This document shows, piece by piece, positions 32,818-42,579 of a stretch of 64,000 nucleotides of DNA. The notes under the pieces were generated by a model that worked only from the letters and a program-made list of their open reading frames with translations, was not told the DNA's origin and made no database searches. Source of the stretch: CAG-1138 sp964495385 (GTDB taxonomy: Bacteria; Bacillota; Clostridia; Christensenellales; CAG-917). The position numbers were made by a program, and so were the translations under genes. Location of the stretch: the NCBI GenBank assembly GCA_964495385.1, contig CAZBVO010000003.1, positions 27,995-91,994 on the forward strand, read 5' to 3'. Within the stretch, counting starts at the first letter, position 1; each line of letters starts with the position of its first letter.

Positions 32818-33879
32818 ATGGAATTCGGTAAATTTGAATTTGACCTCGACGAATTTAAAACGGACGCTTCCGAGCGTTTGACGGGCGCACAGAAAAACAG
32901 CGCCGACGCTTACGAAAACAAACTTCGTCCGACCACTATGTCCGACTACGTCGGTCAGGAAAAGGTCAAAAACAACCTGGCTGTTTATATTCAGGCGGCA
33001 AAAAGCAGAAAAGAGCCGCTCGACCACGTTTTGCTTTACGGTCCTCCGGGACTAGGCAAAACCACTTTGTCGTACATCATCGCATCGGAAATGGGGAGTC
33101 AGATCCGCGTAACTTCCGGGCCTGCCATCGAGCATGCCGGCGATTTGGCAAGCATTTTAACCAATTTGTCGGAGGGCGACATTCTGTTTATCGACGAAAT
33201 TCATCGCCTTAACCGCAACATCGAGGAAATTTTGTATCCGGCAATGGAAGACTATGCTTTGGACTTCGTCATCGGCAAAGGGCCGTCGGCAAGAAGCGTT
33301 CGCCTCACTCTGAACAAGTTCACTCTTATCGGCGCAACCACCAAAGCAGGTATGCTTTCAAATCCGCTTCGCGACAGATTTGGCGTTATGTGCAAGTTGG
33401 ATATGTATACCGCGGACGAAATTGCCAAAATCGTAAAACGTAGTGCCGGCATCCTCAATTTGCCTATCGACGACGAAGCGGCCTACGAAATCGCAAGGCG
33501 CAGCAGAGGCACGCCACGTATTGCAAACCGCCTGTTGAAGCGAGTCAGGGACTTTGCCGAAGTGGACGGCTACAAATTTATCGACGTCAAAACGGCAAAA
33601 AACGCCCTCGAACTTATGGACGTGGACGAGCTGGGGCTGGATGCGGCGGACAGACTTATTTTGGAAACGATGATCGACAAATTCGGCGGAGGCCCCGTCG
33701 GCCTCGACACGCTTGCTTCGGCATCGGGCGAAGAAGCCGACACCATCGAGGACTTGTACGAGCCTTACCTTATGCAGTTGGGCTTTGTTATGAGGGGCCC
33801 GAGAGGCAGAATATGCACTGAACTTGCATACAGACACTTGGGCAAGGAGCATCTTTTTCCGGAGGATGGCGACAAATGA
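32818..33879 (+). CDS. ruvB: Holliday junction branch-migration ATPase RuvB
   Basis: 353 residues. AAA+ motor of branch migration. P-loop GPPGLGKTT near 71, Walker B DEIHR near 124, sensor GATTKAG near 167, arginine motif RDRFG, and a C-terminal winged helix ending with GPRGRICTELAYRHLG. The ATG of queA overlaps the stop by 4 bases. Confidence 0.97.
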   Translation: MEFGKFEFDLDEFKTDASERLTGAQKNSADAYENKLRPTTMSDYVGQEKVKNNLAVYIQAAKSRKEPLDHVLLYGPPGLGKTTLSYIIASEMGSQIRVTSGPAIEHAGDLASILTNLSEGDILFIDEIHRLNRNIEEILYPAMEDYALDFVIGKGPSARSVRLTLNKFTLIGATTKAGMLSNPLRDRFGVMCKLDMYTADEIAKIVKRSAGILNLPIDDEAAYEIARRSRGTPRIANRLLKRVRDFAEVDGYKFIDVKTAKNALELMDVDELGLDAADRLILETMIDKFGGGPVGLDTLASASGEEADTIEDLYEPYLMQLGFVMRGPRGRICTELAYRHLGKEHLFPEDGDK

Positions 33880-34949
33880 AGAGAAGCGATTTTTACTACG
33901 ATTTACCCGAAGAGCTGATTGCTCAGCATCCGGCCGAGCCTCGCGACAGCAGCAGACTGTTGGCCATGGATGCCGAATCGGGCAAGCTTACGCACACGGT
34001 TTTCAACAAAATAGGCGATTTTTTAAAAAAGGGCGACCTGTTGGTGGTAAACAACACAAGGGTTATCCCCGCAAGGCTTTACGGCTTCAAGCTAGGCAGA
34101 AAAGTGCCCGTCGGAGAAGAAAGCGTGCCGCCTACAAAATTTGAATTTTTGCTTTTAAAACGCCTCAATTACACCGATTGGGAGTGCATTGCGAGACCTG
34201 CCAAAAAAGCGACTCCGGGCGCGCAATTCACCTTTGGTGAAGGTTTGAACTGCACGGTCAAGGCCGTCGGCGAAAGCGGAATAAGGATTGTTTCGTTTGA
34301 ATTCGAGGGCGTGTTCGAGGACGTTTTGGAAAGAGTTGGCAACGTTCCGTTGCCTCCGTATATCACCGCAAAGCTGGAGGACAAAAACCGCTATCAAACG
34401 GTTTATGCCCGTTTTGACGGAAGTGCGGCCGCACCTACTGCGGGGCTTCATTTTACCCAAAGGCTTATCGGCGAATTGAAAGAAAAAGGGATTGAATTTG
34501 CCGAGGTTTTGTTGCACGTCGGTCTGGGTACTTTCAGGCCGGTCAAAGAAGACGAGATTTTGGACCACAAGATGCACTCGGAATATTACGAGGTGAGCAG
34601 CGAAGCGGCCGAAAAAATCAACAAAGCAACCGCCGAAGGCCGCCGAGTGATTGCCGTAGGCACCACCAGCGGAAGGGTTTTGGAAACGGTTGCCGACGAA
34701 AATGGTTTTGTCAAACCGTGTCACGGCGAAACGGAAATATTTATTTATCCCGGCTACAAATTTAAGATTTTGGACGGAATGATAACCAATTTCCACCTTC
34801 CGGAAAGCACGCTTATAATGTACGTTTCCGCTTTCTGCGGCAGGGAACGCACTCTTGAAATGTACAAAACGGCAGTAAACGAGAAATATAGGTTTTTCAG
34901 TTTCGGCGACGCCACCTTCCTCTACAACGGCGGCCGAGGCAGGAAATAG
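33876..34949 (+). CDS. queA: tRNA preQ1(34) S-adenosylmethionine ribosyltransferase-isomerase
   Basis: 357 residues. Converts preQ1 in tRNA to epoxyqueuosine. It starts DFYYDLPEELIAQHPAEPRDSSRLL and has NNTRVIPARLYG, APTAGLHFT and FHLPESTLIMYVSAF, all family signatures. It follows ruvB with overlap and precedes tgt by 7 bases; QueA acts after Tgt in the same pathway. Confidence 0.96.
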   Translation: MKRSDFYYDLPEELIAQHPAEPRDSSRLLAMDAESGKLTHTVFNKIGDFLKKGDLLVVNNTRVIPARLYGFKLGRKVPVGEESVPPTKFEFLLLKRLNYTDWECIARPAKKATPGAQFTFGEGLNCTVKAVGESGIRIVSFEFEGVFEDVLERVGNVPLPPYITAKLEDKNRYQTVYARFDGSAAAPTAGLHFTQRLIGELKEKGIEFAEVLLHVGLGTFRPVKEDEILDHKMHSEYYEVSSEAAEKINKATAEGRRVIAVGTTSGRVLETVADENGFVKPCHGETEIFIYPGYKFKILDGMITNFHLPESTLIMYVSAFCGRERTLEMYKTAVNEKYRFFSFGDATFLYNGGRGRK

Positions 34950-34956
34950 GAGATTT

Positions 34957-36072
34957 ATGTTTAAATACGAAATTATTCACGAATGCAAACAGTCGGGGGC
35001 GAGGATCGGCAGGCTGACCACTCCGCACGGCGTAATCGAAACGCCGGTATTTATGCCTGTGGGAACAATGGCGACCGTCAAATCGCTTTCGCCGGAGGAA
35101 GTCGAGGGGCTGGGCAGTCAAATTATTTTGTCCAACACCTATCACCTTTATTTGCGTCCGGGCCACGAAATCATCAAAAAAGCAGGCGGCTTGCACAAAT
35201 TTATGAACTGGAACAAGCCTATTTTGACCGACAGCGGCGGTTTTCAGATTTTCAGTTTGTCTTCTATGAGAAAAATCACCGAGGAAGGCGCGACTTTCTC
35301 GAGTTTTATCGACGGAAGCAAACATTTTATCGGACCTGAAGAAAGTATGGCCATTCAAAAGGCACTCGGTAGCGACATCGTTATGGCGTTCGACCAATGC
35401 ACGGCCGCCGATACGGGCTACGAGGACAGTAAAAAGGCAATGGAGCTGACTTTGCGCTGGCTGGACAGATGCAGCAAGGTTGATTTCGAAGGGAAGCAGA
35501 TGCTATTCCCGATCGTTCAGGGCAACATGTACGAAGATTTGCGACTCGAAAGTTTGAGGCGCACCGTTCCGTATGCCAAATGCGGCCTCGCCATAGGCGG
35601 ACTGTCGGTGGGCGAACCGAAAGAGGTTATGTATCGCATGCTTGACGTTTTGCAACCGCATTATCCTCGCGAAATGCCTCGCTACCTTATGGGCGTCGGC
35701 AGTGCCGACTGCTTTGTGGAAGGCATAGCCAGAGGCATCGACATGATGGATTGCGTGCTTCCTACCCGCATTGCTCGCAACGGCACGGCAATGACCATGA
35801 AAGGCGAAATAACCATTCGAAACGCAAAATACAAAGAAGATTTTTCGCCCGTGGAGGAGGGGTGCGATTGCTATTGCTGTCGCAACTACACAAGGGCCTA
35901 CGTTCGCCATTTGATAAACACCGACGAAATTTTCGGCGGCAGGTTGCTGTCGGTGCACAACATTCGTTTTTTGCACCGTTTGACGGAAAAAATCAAGGAT
36001 GCAATCCGAAACGACAGAATGCTCGACTTCCGTGACGAATTTATGGCACAATACTCTGAAAAGATAAAATAA
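34957..36072 (+). CDS. tgt: Queuine/preQ1 tRNA-guanine transglycosylase
   Basis: 371 residues. Exchanges G34 for preQ1 in GUN-anticodon tRNAs. Catalytic region LTDSGGFQIFSL and DQCTAAD; the nucleophile Asp lies in CVLPTRIARNG...; zinc ligands CDCYCCRNYTRAYVRHL. AGGAG precedes the ATG. Complete and normal length. Confidence 0.96.
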   Translation: MFKYEIIHECKQSGARIGRLTTPHGVIETPVFMPVGTMATVKSLSPEEVEGLGSQIILSNTYHLYLRPGHEIIKKAGGLHKFMNWNKPILTDSGGFQIFSLSSMRKITEEGATFSSFIDGSKHFIGPEESMAIQKALGSDIVMAFDQCTAADTGYEDSKKAMELTLRWLDRCSKVDFEGKQMLFPIVQGNMYEDLRLESLRRTVPYAKCGLAIGGLSVGEPKEVMYRMLDVLQPHYPREMPRYLMGVGSADCFVEGIARGIDMMDCVLPTRIARNGTAMTMKGEITIRNAKYKEDFSPVEEGCDCYCCRNYTRAYVRHLINTDEIFGGRLLSVHNIRFLHRLTEKIKDAIRNDRMLDFRDEFMAQYSEKIK

Positions 36073-36131
36073 CCACCTTAAAAGCGGCGAAGTATTATGA
36101 AAATCGCCCTAATTCATAACAATAAACAAAA

Positions 36132-36566
36132 ATGGAAGTTGAAGAAACAAGAAAATCTCCCTATCACGGCATGTGGGTGATAGCATCGCTTCTCGTTGCG
36201 GTTCCGGCGGCTATTTTCGGAATTATATTTACGGTTTGCAATTCCGAAGTTATCGGCAGGGGCGGCGAAGAGGCTTTGTCGACTGCGGCATTCTTTTCGG
36301 GACTTATCGGGGTGCTGTTCGATTTGATGCTTTTAATCAGCGGTGTTTTTGCACCGAGTTTTCAGGTGACCAAAACCAGGCTGAAAGATTTTTTTGCCGA
36401 CCTTTCGATAGGGCCCAAACTTGCTTTCAAATTTTATTTTTCAAGCATGGCTACGGACGGCGTTGTTTTCCTAATTTATCTTACCGAGCTTTTGGCAACG
36501 GCAGGGTGGTTTGCTTACGGCACCAAGATTGCTTACGATTTTGTCATGTCGAAGGGCGGATTTTAA
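36132..36566 (+). CDS. Membrane protein of unknown function
   Basis: 144 residues with about three membrane segments (near 14-36, 50-70, 108-130) and a short cytoplasmic loop carrying TKTRLKDFFADLSIG. No clear Shine-Dalgarno site precedes the ATG. It sits alone between tgt and yajC and I do not recognise it. Confidence 0.65.
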   Translation: MEVEETRKSPYHGMWVIASLLVAVPAAIFGIIFTVCNSEVIGRGGEEALSTAAFFSGLIGVLFDLMLLISGVFAPSFQVTKTRLKDFFADLSIGPKLAFKFYFSSMATDGVVFLIYLTELLATAGWFAYGTKIAYDFVMSKGGF

Positions 36567-36617
36567 TGTAGAATTAAGGATTTTTGCTACAATTTAAACC
36601 ATAACGTCTGTTTTTGC

Positions 36618-36646
36618 TTGCTAAAAAGACGATTTTGGGGTATGAT
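36618..36646 (+). promoter_or_regulatory. Promoter of yajC
   Basis: TTGCTA 36618-36623, spacer 17, TATGAT 36641-36646, 39 bases before the yajC ATG. Confidence 0.7.
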
Positions 36647-36684
36647 ATTAAAAAATTGAAATAGAATTTTAAGGAGATAAAAAA

Positions 36685-37113
36685 ATGTTATTTAACCTTC
36701 TTTTGAGTGCCGCAGAAAGCGGAGCCGAAGAAACCGCAAACGCTTCCTTTATGGACAAATACGGCATGATTATCATTCTCGGAGTTTTCTTCGTAATCAT
36801 GATCGTGATGACTATCATTCCAAACAAAAAACGTCAAAAACAGATGCAAGACATGATGTCTAACCTCGTTGTGGGCGCAAAAATCATGACCATCGGCAGA
36901 ATGATCGGTAAAGTCGTTTCCATCGACGGCGAAACCAACCAAATCATCCTCAACGTCGGCACCGTCGACAGCCCGACTTACATCACCATCGACCGCAACG
37001 CTGTCGGTTACGTTATGGACTCGCCGGCAAAAGCCGCCGAAGTAAGCACGGAAGAAACAAAAACCGAGGAAACTACCTCCGAAGAATCTTCGTCCGACGA
37101 CCTCAAAATCTAA
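36685..37113 (+). CDS. yajC: Sec translocase accessory protein YajC
   Basis: 142 residues. One membrane segment (about 27-48), then the family pattern IPNKKRQKQMQDMMSNLVVGAKIMTIGRMIGKV and a beta-rich domain. The C-terminal 30 residues are a Glu/Thr/Ser-rich acidic tail (STEETKTEETTSEESSSDD), longer than in most YajC proteins. AAGGAG precedes the ATG. A terminator separates it from secD. Confidence 0.92.
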   Translation: MLFNLLLSAAESGAEETANASFMDKYGMIIILGVFFVIMIVMTIIPNKKRQKQMQDMMSNLVVGAKIMTIGRMIGKVVSIDGETNQIILNVGTVDSPTYITIDRNAVGYVMDSPAKAAEVSTEETKTEETTSEESSSDDLKI

Positions 37114-37128
37114 ATAACCAAACCATTT

Positions 37129-37154
37129 AAGCACGGCTTTGCCGTGCTTTTTTG
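37129..37154 (+). terminator. Terminator after yajC
   Basis: AAGCACGGC / GCCGTGCTT stem with a 3-base loop, followed by TTTTT. Confidence 0.88.
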
Positions 37155-37205
37155 TTGCCCGAACATAATTTAAGCCTCCTTTGAATATCTTTTTGGGGAG
37201 GGTTT

Positions 37206-37580
37206 ATGGAAAGAAAAAATTTTACAGACGTCGTAGTTTCGACGTTTTTGGCGGTTTTTTTGTCGCTTGCGGCGGTTGTAGCGTTTGGCTTTTTGGCAAA
37301 GGCGATTTCGTTTTCGGAAACCGTTTTGAAAATAGCGGTCATCGCAATCAAACTTTTGTCGCTTGCCGTGGGCATGACGGTGGGGATAAAGCGCGCGCAA
37401 AAGGGTTTGGCAAAAGGTTTGGCGGTGGGGGTTTTGTACAGTGCGGTTTGCTATCTGACTTTCTTTCTCGCAAACGGTTTCAGCCTCGGCGACGTAACGG
37501 TTTTTGACGTTTTGTTGCCCGTTTTGTTTTCGGCGGCGTGGGGAGTGCTGACGGTCAACGTCAAAGAGAAAACCTCCTAA
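37206..37580 (+). CDS. TIGR04086-type membrane protein
   Basis: 124 residues, four membrane segments covering most of the protein with a conserved-looking GMTVGIKRAQKGLAKGLAVGVLYS in the middle. Small four-span proteins of this type lie between yajC and secD in many Clostridia (TIGR04086 family). Role unknown, perhaps linked to protein export. GGGGAGG precedes the ATG. Confidence 0.75.
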   Translation: MERKNFTDVVVSTFLAVFLSLAAVVAFGFLAKAISFSETVLKIAVIAIKLLSLAVGMTVGIKRAQKGLAKGLAVGVLYSAVCYLTFFLANGFSLGDVTVFDVLLPVLFSAAWGVLTVNVKEKTS

Positions 37581-37667
37581 GGCGGTATCTCGGGCGCATT
37601 TGGGGGCGATTTTGTTTCATTATTTGACAAATCTTGGGTTAAATCTCGTTTATGTTGGCAAAATTAT

Positions 37668-37696
37668 TTGACTATTGAACGGATAAAAAGTATAAT
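37668..37696 (+). promoter_or_regulatory. Promoter of secD-secF
   Basis: TTGACT 37668-37673, spacer 17, TATAAT 37691-37696. A short hairpin TGTTAT / ATAACA lies in the 40-base leader. Confidence 0.78.
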
Positions 37697-37742
37697 ATTA
37701 CTGTTATTTTTAATAACATAGCAACCCATGGAGGCAAATATT

Positions 37743-39059
37743 TTGAATAAGACAAAATCGATTGTTACTTACGTTTTCGTCGGTCTGTTCATCGTTTTGA
37801 TGGCGGTGGCAAGTTTTGTCAAGTTCCCGATCGGGGATTATGATTACAACGGCTACGCAAACACCATCAAACTCGGCTTGGACCTTTCCGGCGGCGTAAG
37901 CGCAGTTTTTGACGTTACAGACACAGACGTTGACGGCAGCGAACTCGAAGTGAGAATTCAGGGTGCGGTCAACCGTTTGTCCAGCATGCTCGTGTCCAAA
38001 GGCTACACCGAAGCAAAAGTATCCTACGATATGAGCGGCACCTATCCGCAAATCCGCGTCGAAGTTCCTGACGTTGACGATCCGGAAAGCATGTTCGATC
38101 TTATCAACCGTCCTGCAAGCTTGCAGTTTGTTGACAGTTCGGACAACAGCAAGGTTTTGCTCGAAGGCAGAGATTGCATCGAAACCGCATACGTCAGTTA
38201 CAGCCAGTCTCTCTCCGGCAACCAGTACTACGTCGGTCTCAAGATGAACGAGAAAGGCACGAAGATTTGGGAAGAGGTAACCACCGAACTCACTTCCAAC
38301 GGCACCAAAACCGGCACCTTTACCATTCTCATCAACGGCGAAGTTTACATGGACAGCGTTCAGGTTTCCGAAGTTATTTCCACCGGCAGCGGTATGTTGA
38401 CCCAGGGCGGAAACACCGGTTACACCTATGAAAAAGCCAGCGAAATGGCTTCGTCCATTCAAGCAGGCGCATTCGGCGTAACTTTGCACCTTGCCGAATC
38501 CCGCGTTCTCGGGCCTATCCTCGGTGAAAGCGCAATCCGCAACGGTCTTATTGCCGGCGCAATCGGTTTGGGACTTATCATCGTGTTTATGTGCATTTAC
38601 TATCGCAAGCTCGGTATCATGGCAAGCCTTGCATTGATGGTTTACACCATTTTGGTTGTTTTCCTTTGCAGCATTTTGCCGTGGGTTCAGCTTACCCTCG
38701 AAGGTATTGCCGGTATTATTCTCGGTATCGGTATGGCAGTTGATGCAAACGTCGTTATTTTCGAGCGTACCAAAGACGAATATGCACAGGGCAAAACCCT
38801 CATCAATGCCATCGACATCGGCTTCAAGCGCGGTCGCACAGCCGTTATCGACGCCAACATCACCACCATCATCGGTGCGCTTGTTTTGTACTTTGTTGGC
38901 GGAAGCAGCATTCAGGGCTTTGCAATCACCTTGCTTATCTCTATCGTAGTTTCCATGTTCACGGCTCTTGTCGTGACCAGGTTCCTCATCAAAGCGGCTC
39001 TTCCTTTCGACAACATGGACGGAAAAGGCTACGGACTTAAAAGAGAGGAGGTACTGTAG
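37743..39059 (+). CDS. secD: Protein translocase subunit SecD
   Basis: 438 residues from the TTG at 37743, with GGAGG 8 bases upstream. An ATG at 37728 overlaps that site and would bury it. RND-type membrane protein that uses the proton gradient to help export. One N-terminal membrane segment, the GLDLSGG motif, an extracytoplasmic domain and five C-terminal segments with GMAVDANVVIFERTKDE. Shorter than E. coli SecD (615) because the periplasmic domain is small, as in many Clostridia. Confidence 0.93.
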   Translation: MNKTKSIVTYVFVGLFIVLMAVASFVKFPIGDYDYNGYANTIKLGLDLSGGVSAVFDVTDTDVDGSELEVRIQGAVNRLSSMLVSKGYTEAKVSYDMSGTYPQIRVEVPDVDDPESMFDLINRPASLQFVDSSDNSKVLLEGRDCIETAYVSYSQSLSGNQYYVGLKMNEKGTKIWEEVTTELTSNGTKTGTFTILINGEVYMDSVQVSEVISTGSGMLTQGGNTGYTYEKASEMASSIQAGAFGVTLHLAESRVLGPILGESAIRNGLIAGAIGLGLIIVFMCIYYRKLGIMASLALMVYTILVVFLCSILPWVQLTLEGIAGIILGIGMAVDANVVIFERTKDEYAQGKTLINAIDIGFKRGRTAVIDANITTIIGALVLYFVGGSSIQGFAITLLISIVVSMFTALVVTRFLIKAALPFDNMDGKGYGLKREEVL

Positions 39060-40109
39060 ATGAAAAACTTTAAGCAGAAAATGATCGATTTCGACATAGT
39101 GGGCAAGCACAAGTTGTGGTGCGTCATTCCTGTCGTGGTGTTCTTGGTTGCCGCAATCGTTTTCAGCGTTTGCTCCTATAAGGGCGGCAGCGCGGAATAC
39201 GGCATGAACATCGGCATCGACTTCACCGGCGGTACTCTTATCACCGTTACTTTGGGTGAAGGCGCAGAGGGCGCGGAATATGCCAAAAACGTCGCTAAAA
39301 TCGAAAAAATCCTCAACGACCACGGTTGCCAACTCGGACAAGACCAAAAATCGGCCGGCTCCGACAGTGAAAAGGCCGGTATCGACATTCGCTTCCGCAA
39401 CCCTATCGACGGAAACGAAACCAACGCCGAAGGCCAAACCCTTAACGAGCTTATCGATGCCATCAAAGCGGACATCGCCGCAGAATTCAGCACCGACACC
39501 GATATTAAGGACCCTAACGACACAACCTTTATCACCAGCAACACCATCGGCAAAACTGCAAGCGCAAAACTTTTGAGAAGCGCGCTTATCGCTTCACTTT
39601 TGAGTATTGCTCTTATCCTTGTTTACATCGTCATTCGTTTCGAATTGTGGAGCGGCGTTGTTGCAGTTATGACCATGTTGCACGACGTTATCATCATGGT
39701 ATCCCTGACCGTAATCTTCCGCATTCAGGTCAACACCAGCTTTGTTGCCGCGGTGGTTACCATCATTGCTTACTCTATCAACAACACCATCGTTGTGTTT
39801 GACCGCATTCGTGAAACTACCCGCACTTACGACGATAAGAACCGTATTCCTTACGCTTCGATCGCAAACAATGCAATTGCCAACACTTTCACAAGAACCT
39901 TGCTTACGTCGTTGACCACTTTCGTCACCGTTATGTTCCTTGCGATTTTGGGTGTTTCGACCATGAGAGAATTTACTATTCCTATCATGTTCGGTTTGAT
40001 CGCAGGTATGTTCAGCTGCGTGTTCCTCGCAGGTTCCACTTGGGCAGTTATCAACGAGTCCTTGAAAACCAGAAGACTTAAGGCTAAACAGAGCTTCAAA
40101 CGTAAATAA
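39060..40109 (+). CDS. secF: Protein translocase subunit SecF
   Basis: 349 residues, partner of SecD. The GIDFTGGTLI motif lies near residue 60, and the C-terminal five segments include SINNTIVVFDRIRE. The ATG follows the secD stop with no gap, so the pair is translationally coupled. AGAGAGGAGG in the end of secD serves as the ribosome-binding site. Confidence 0.95.
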   Translation: MKNFKQKMIDFDIVGKHKLWCVIPVVVFLVAAIVFSVCSYKGGSAEYGMNIGIDFTGGTLITVTLGEGAEGAEYAKNVAKIEKILNDHGCQLGQDQKSAGSDSEKAGIDIRFRNPIDGNETNAEGQTLNELIDAIKADIAAEFSTDTDIKDPNDTTFITSNTIGKTASAKLLRSALIASLLSIALILVYIVIRFELWSGVVAVMTMLHDVIIMVSLTVIFRIQVNTSFVAAVVTIIAYSINNTIVVFDRIRETTRTYDDKNRIPYASIANNAIANTFTRTLLTSLTTFVTVMFLAILGVSTMREFTIPIMFGLIAGMFSCVFLAGSTWAVINESLKTRRLKAKQSFKRK

Positions 40110-40160
40110 TACTTGCGTGAAAGTTCATGCGCCTTCGTGCGCAAAAACGACAACAAACAC

Positions 40161-40194
40161 GCTGCCCGGCAAATTTGTTGGGCAGCTTTTTTTC
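40161..40194 (+). terminator. Terminator after secF
   Basis: GCTGCCC / GGGCAGC stem with a 12-base loop followed by TTTTTTT. Confidence 0.85.
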
Positions 40195-40229
40195 ACCGCA
40201 AGGTTTTGCGGCGATAAATCGGGGAAATT

Positions 40230-42578
40230 ATGGCTGTAGATTTTGTAAAAAGGGCAGAAGCCGACCAATCTACCGTTTCGAATTTGGCCGAAAAATGCGG
40301 TCTGAAACGGGGAATTGCCGAATTGCTTGTAGAAAGAGGAATAACCTCGCCGGAACAGGCCGAGGCGTTTTTCAGTCCCTCTCTTACCAAAATGCAGTCG
40401 CCTTTCAAAATAAACGGAGTTGCCGGGACGGTTAAGCGCATAAAAGAGGCACAATCCGACAACGAGCGTATTCTCATTTACGGCGATTACGATTGCGACG
40501 GAATTTGCTCGGTTGCGATGTTTTTGAAATTCTTTTCCAAAACCAACGACAATGTCCGTTTTTACATCCCCAACAGAAACGAAGAGGGCTACGGAATGTC
40601 CGTTGCCGCTCTCGAAACTTTGATTGCAGACTTTGCGCCGCAACTTATAATCAGCGTAGACTGCGGCATTACGGCGGTGAAAGAGGTTGAATTTGTCAAA
40701 TCGAAAGGCATTGACGTCATAATCACCGACCACCACGAACCGCAACAGCAAATCCCGGCCACCACGGTGGTTGATCCGAAAACTCAAGAGGGCATTTTCA
40801 GGGATTATTGCGGCGCCGGCGTCGTTTTTAAAATAATCGAAGCGTGCGTCGGGCTCACCGAGGCCATGCAATATCTTCCGATTGCCGCAACGGCAACCGT
40901 GGCGGATATCGTACCACTTGTGGCGGACAACAGGGCAATTGTCCATTTCGGGCTGGAAGCCATAAATTCGGAGGAAGCGGCAACCGTTTACAAGGTTTGG
41001 AAACGTGCGTTGGGCTTGACCGACGTCAAAGCCTCCGACATTATGTTTCAGGTTGCGCCGAGGCTGAACGCTGCAGGTCGCATAGACGACGCGTCCAAAG
41101 TTATCGGCATGTTTTTGACGGAGTCGGAAGAGGAAATTTTGGAAATGTTTACCGAACTTACTTCCGACAACAACGAGCGTAAAGCAATTTGCGAAACGAC
41201 CATCGCCGAAGCAAGGGAACAGCTGCTCCGCTACGACCTTGCAAAAAACCGCATAATAGTGCTTAAAGACAAGCGTTGGAATGCGGGCGTAGTGGGCATT
41301 GCCGCCGCAAAAATCGCCGACGAATTTTCACGTCCGACAATTTTGCTGTCCGAAAAGGAGGACGGCATGCTTAGGGGTTCGGCACGCAGTATTGCGGGTG
41401 TGAATTTGTTTGAATGTCTGTCGAACTTTTCGGATTATTTTGTCAGTTTCGGCGGCCACGTTTCGGCGGTAGGCTTGTCGCTGATGGCGGCAGACTTTGA
41501 CAATTTTGTTGCCGATGTAAACAATTATTTGCGAAAAAACTGCGAAAACAGCCTGTTTTTGCCTAAAATACCGTACGATATCGAAATTTTGTCGGACGAT
41601 TTGACTTTGGATTTTGCCGACGATTTGACTTTGTTCGAACCTACCGGCTACGGCAATCCGCAACCGATTTTCAAATTGAAAGACGCAGGCGAAATGTCCT
41701 ACAAGCGCATTGCCGCAACAAATCACATTAAGGCCGAAAAAGGCAGTTTCGAGCTTGTCGGTTTCGGAATGGGAAAACGTTTGGGGCTCTATAACGGCGG
41801 CTCCGATACGACTTTCGTGGCAAGTGTTAGAGAATTTAGGGGACGAAGGTATTTCGGCGGCACGGTAAAATTTGACGTTTTGAATTCAAGCGTGCGTTTC
41901 AACAACAGCAGTCTTTCGGCTTTGCAACTTGAAACCATGGCGTTCGGCGAAGCGGACGAGCCGCAGAATCTTATGGAATTTGACGAAAATTCCTTCAATC
42001 TTTCCGATGACGTTTTCGGCACGCTGTTTGTTTGCTTTTCGCCCGAAACTTTCCGCAAGGCGGTTGAAAAAGCAGAGCTTAGCGGTAAAAAACTTGCCGC
42101 AAACGTACATTGGACGACGGTTAAAAACCCGTATAATCGCATTGTTTTGCTTCCGGAGGAGGATTTTCCGATGGAGTACTACGACAGCATTGTGTTTTTG
42201 GACCAACCTCCTGCGACGGGATACACAAAGTTTTTGAAAAACAAATACCCGAACGCCGATTTTTATTTGGACGTTAAGGCAGGCGAGACGACACTGTCGG
42301 CCGACGTCGGAAAGCTTTCGGATGACGATTTGCGCTTTGTGTTTTCAAAATTCAAGGAATATTTGCGCTATCATTCGGCACGGAGCGTGTTTGACGTTTA
42401 CGTCGCGCTAAAAGGCACGGGACTCAAGTTTTCGGCTTGCCAAACCTACGTGGCATACGGTGTTTTTAAGGAACTTAACCTTATATGTGCCGACGAAAAC
42501 GGCCTTCTTAAAATCGACAACCACAAATGCAACCTTAACGACAGTTATATATATAGGAAATATATAGGGAACAAATAA
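40230..42578 (+). CDS. recJ: Single-stranded-DNA exonuclease RecJ
   Basis: 782 residues. 5'-3' ssDNA exonuclease for repair and recombination. The DHH phosphoesterase motifs are present: IYGDYDCDGICS (about 84-95), VDCGIT, TDHHEP and ATVADIVPL. The DHHA1 domain ends with GGHVSAVGLS near residue 415. The C-terminal 230 residues extend beyond the core, as in Bacillus RecJ (786). It leads a run with relA/spoT. Confidence 0.94.
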   Translation: MAVDFVKRAEADQSTVSNLAEKCGLKRGIAELLVERGITSPEQAEAFFSPSLTKMQSPFKINGVAGTVKRIKEAQSDNERILIYGDYDCDGICSVAMFLKFFSKTNDNVRFYIPNRNEEGYGMSVAALETLIADFAPQLIISVDCGITAVKEVEFVKSKGIDVIITDHHEPQQQIPATTVVDPKTQEGIFRDYCGAGVVFKIIEACVGLTEAMQYLPIAATATVADIVPLVADNRAIVHFGLEAINSEEAATVYKVWKRALGLTDVKASDIMFQVAPRLNAAGRIDDASKVIGMFLTESEEEILEMFTELTSDNNERKAICETTIAEAREQLLRYDLAKNRIIVLKDKRWNAGVVGIAAAKIADEFSRPTILLSEKEDGMLRGSARSIAGVNLFECLSNFSDYFVSFGGHVSAVGLSLMAADFDNFVADVNNYLRKNCENSLFLPKIPYDIEILSDDLTLDFADDLTLFEPTGYGNPQPIFKLKDAGEMSYKRIAATNHIKAEKGSFELVGFGMGKRLGLYNGGSDTTFVASVREFRGRRYFGGTVKFDVLNSSVRFNNSSLSALQLETMAFGEADEPQNLMEFDENSFNLSDDVFGTLFVCFSPETFRKAVEKAELSGKKLAANVHWTTVKNPYNRIVLLPEEDFPMEYYDSIVFLDQPPATGYTKFLKNKYPNADFYLDVKAGETTLSADVGKLSDDDLRFVFSKFKEYLRYHSARSVFDVYVALKGTGLKFSACQTYVAYGVFKELNLICADENGLLKIDNHKCNLNDSYIYRKYIGNK

Positions 42579-42579
42579 T

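Noticed and set aside
37710..39437. 575-residue minus-strand frame
   Set aside because: Antisense to secD and secF; its composition is the mirror of those codons and it crosses the gene border and promoter.
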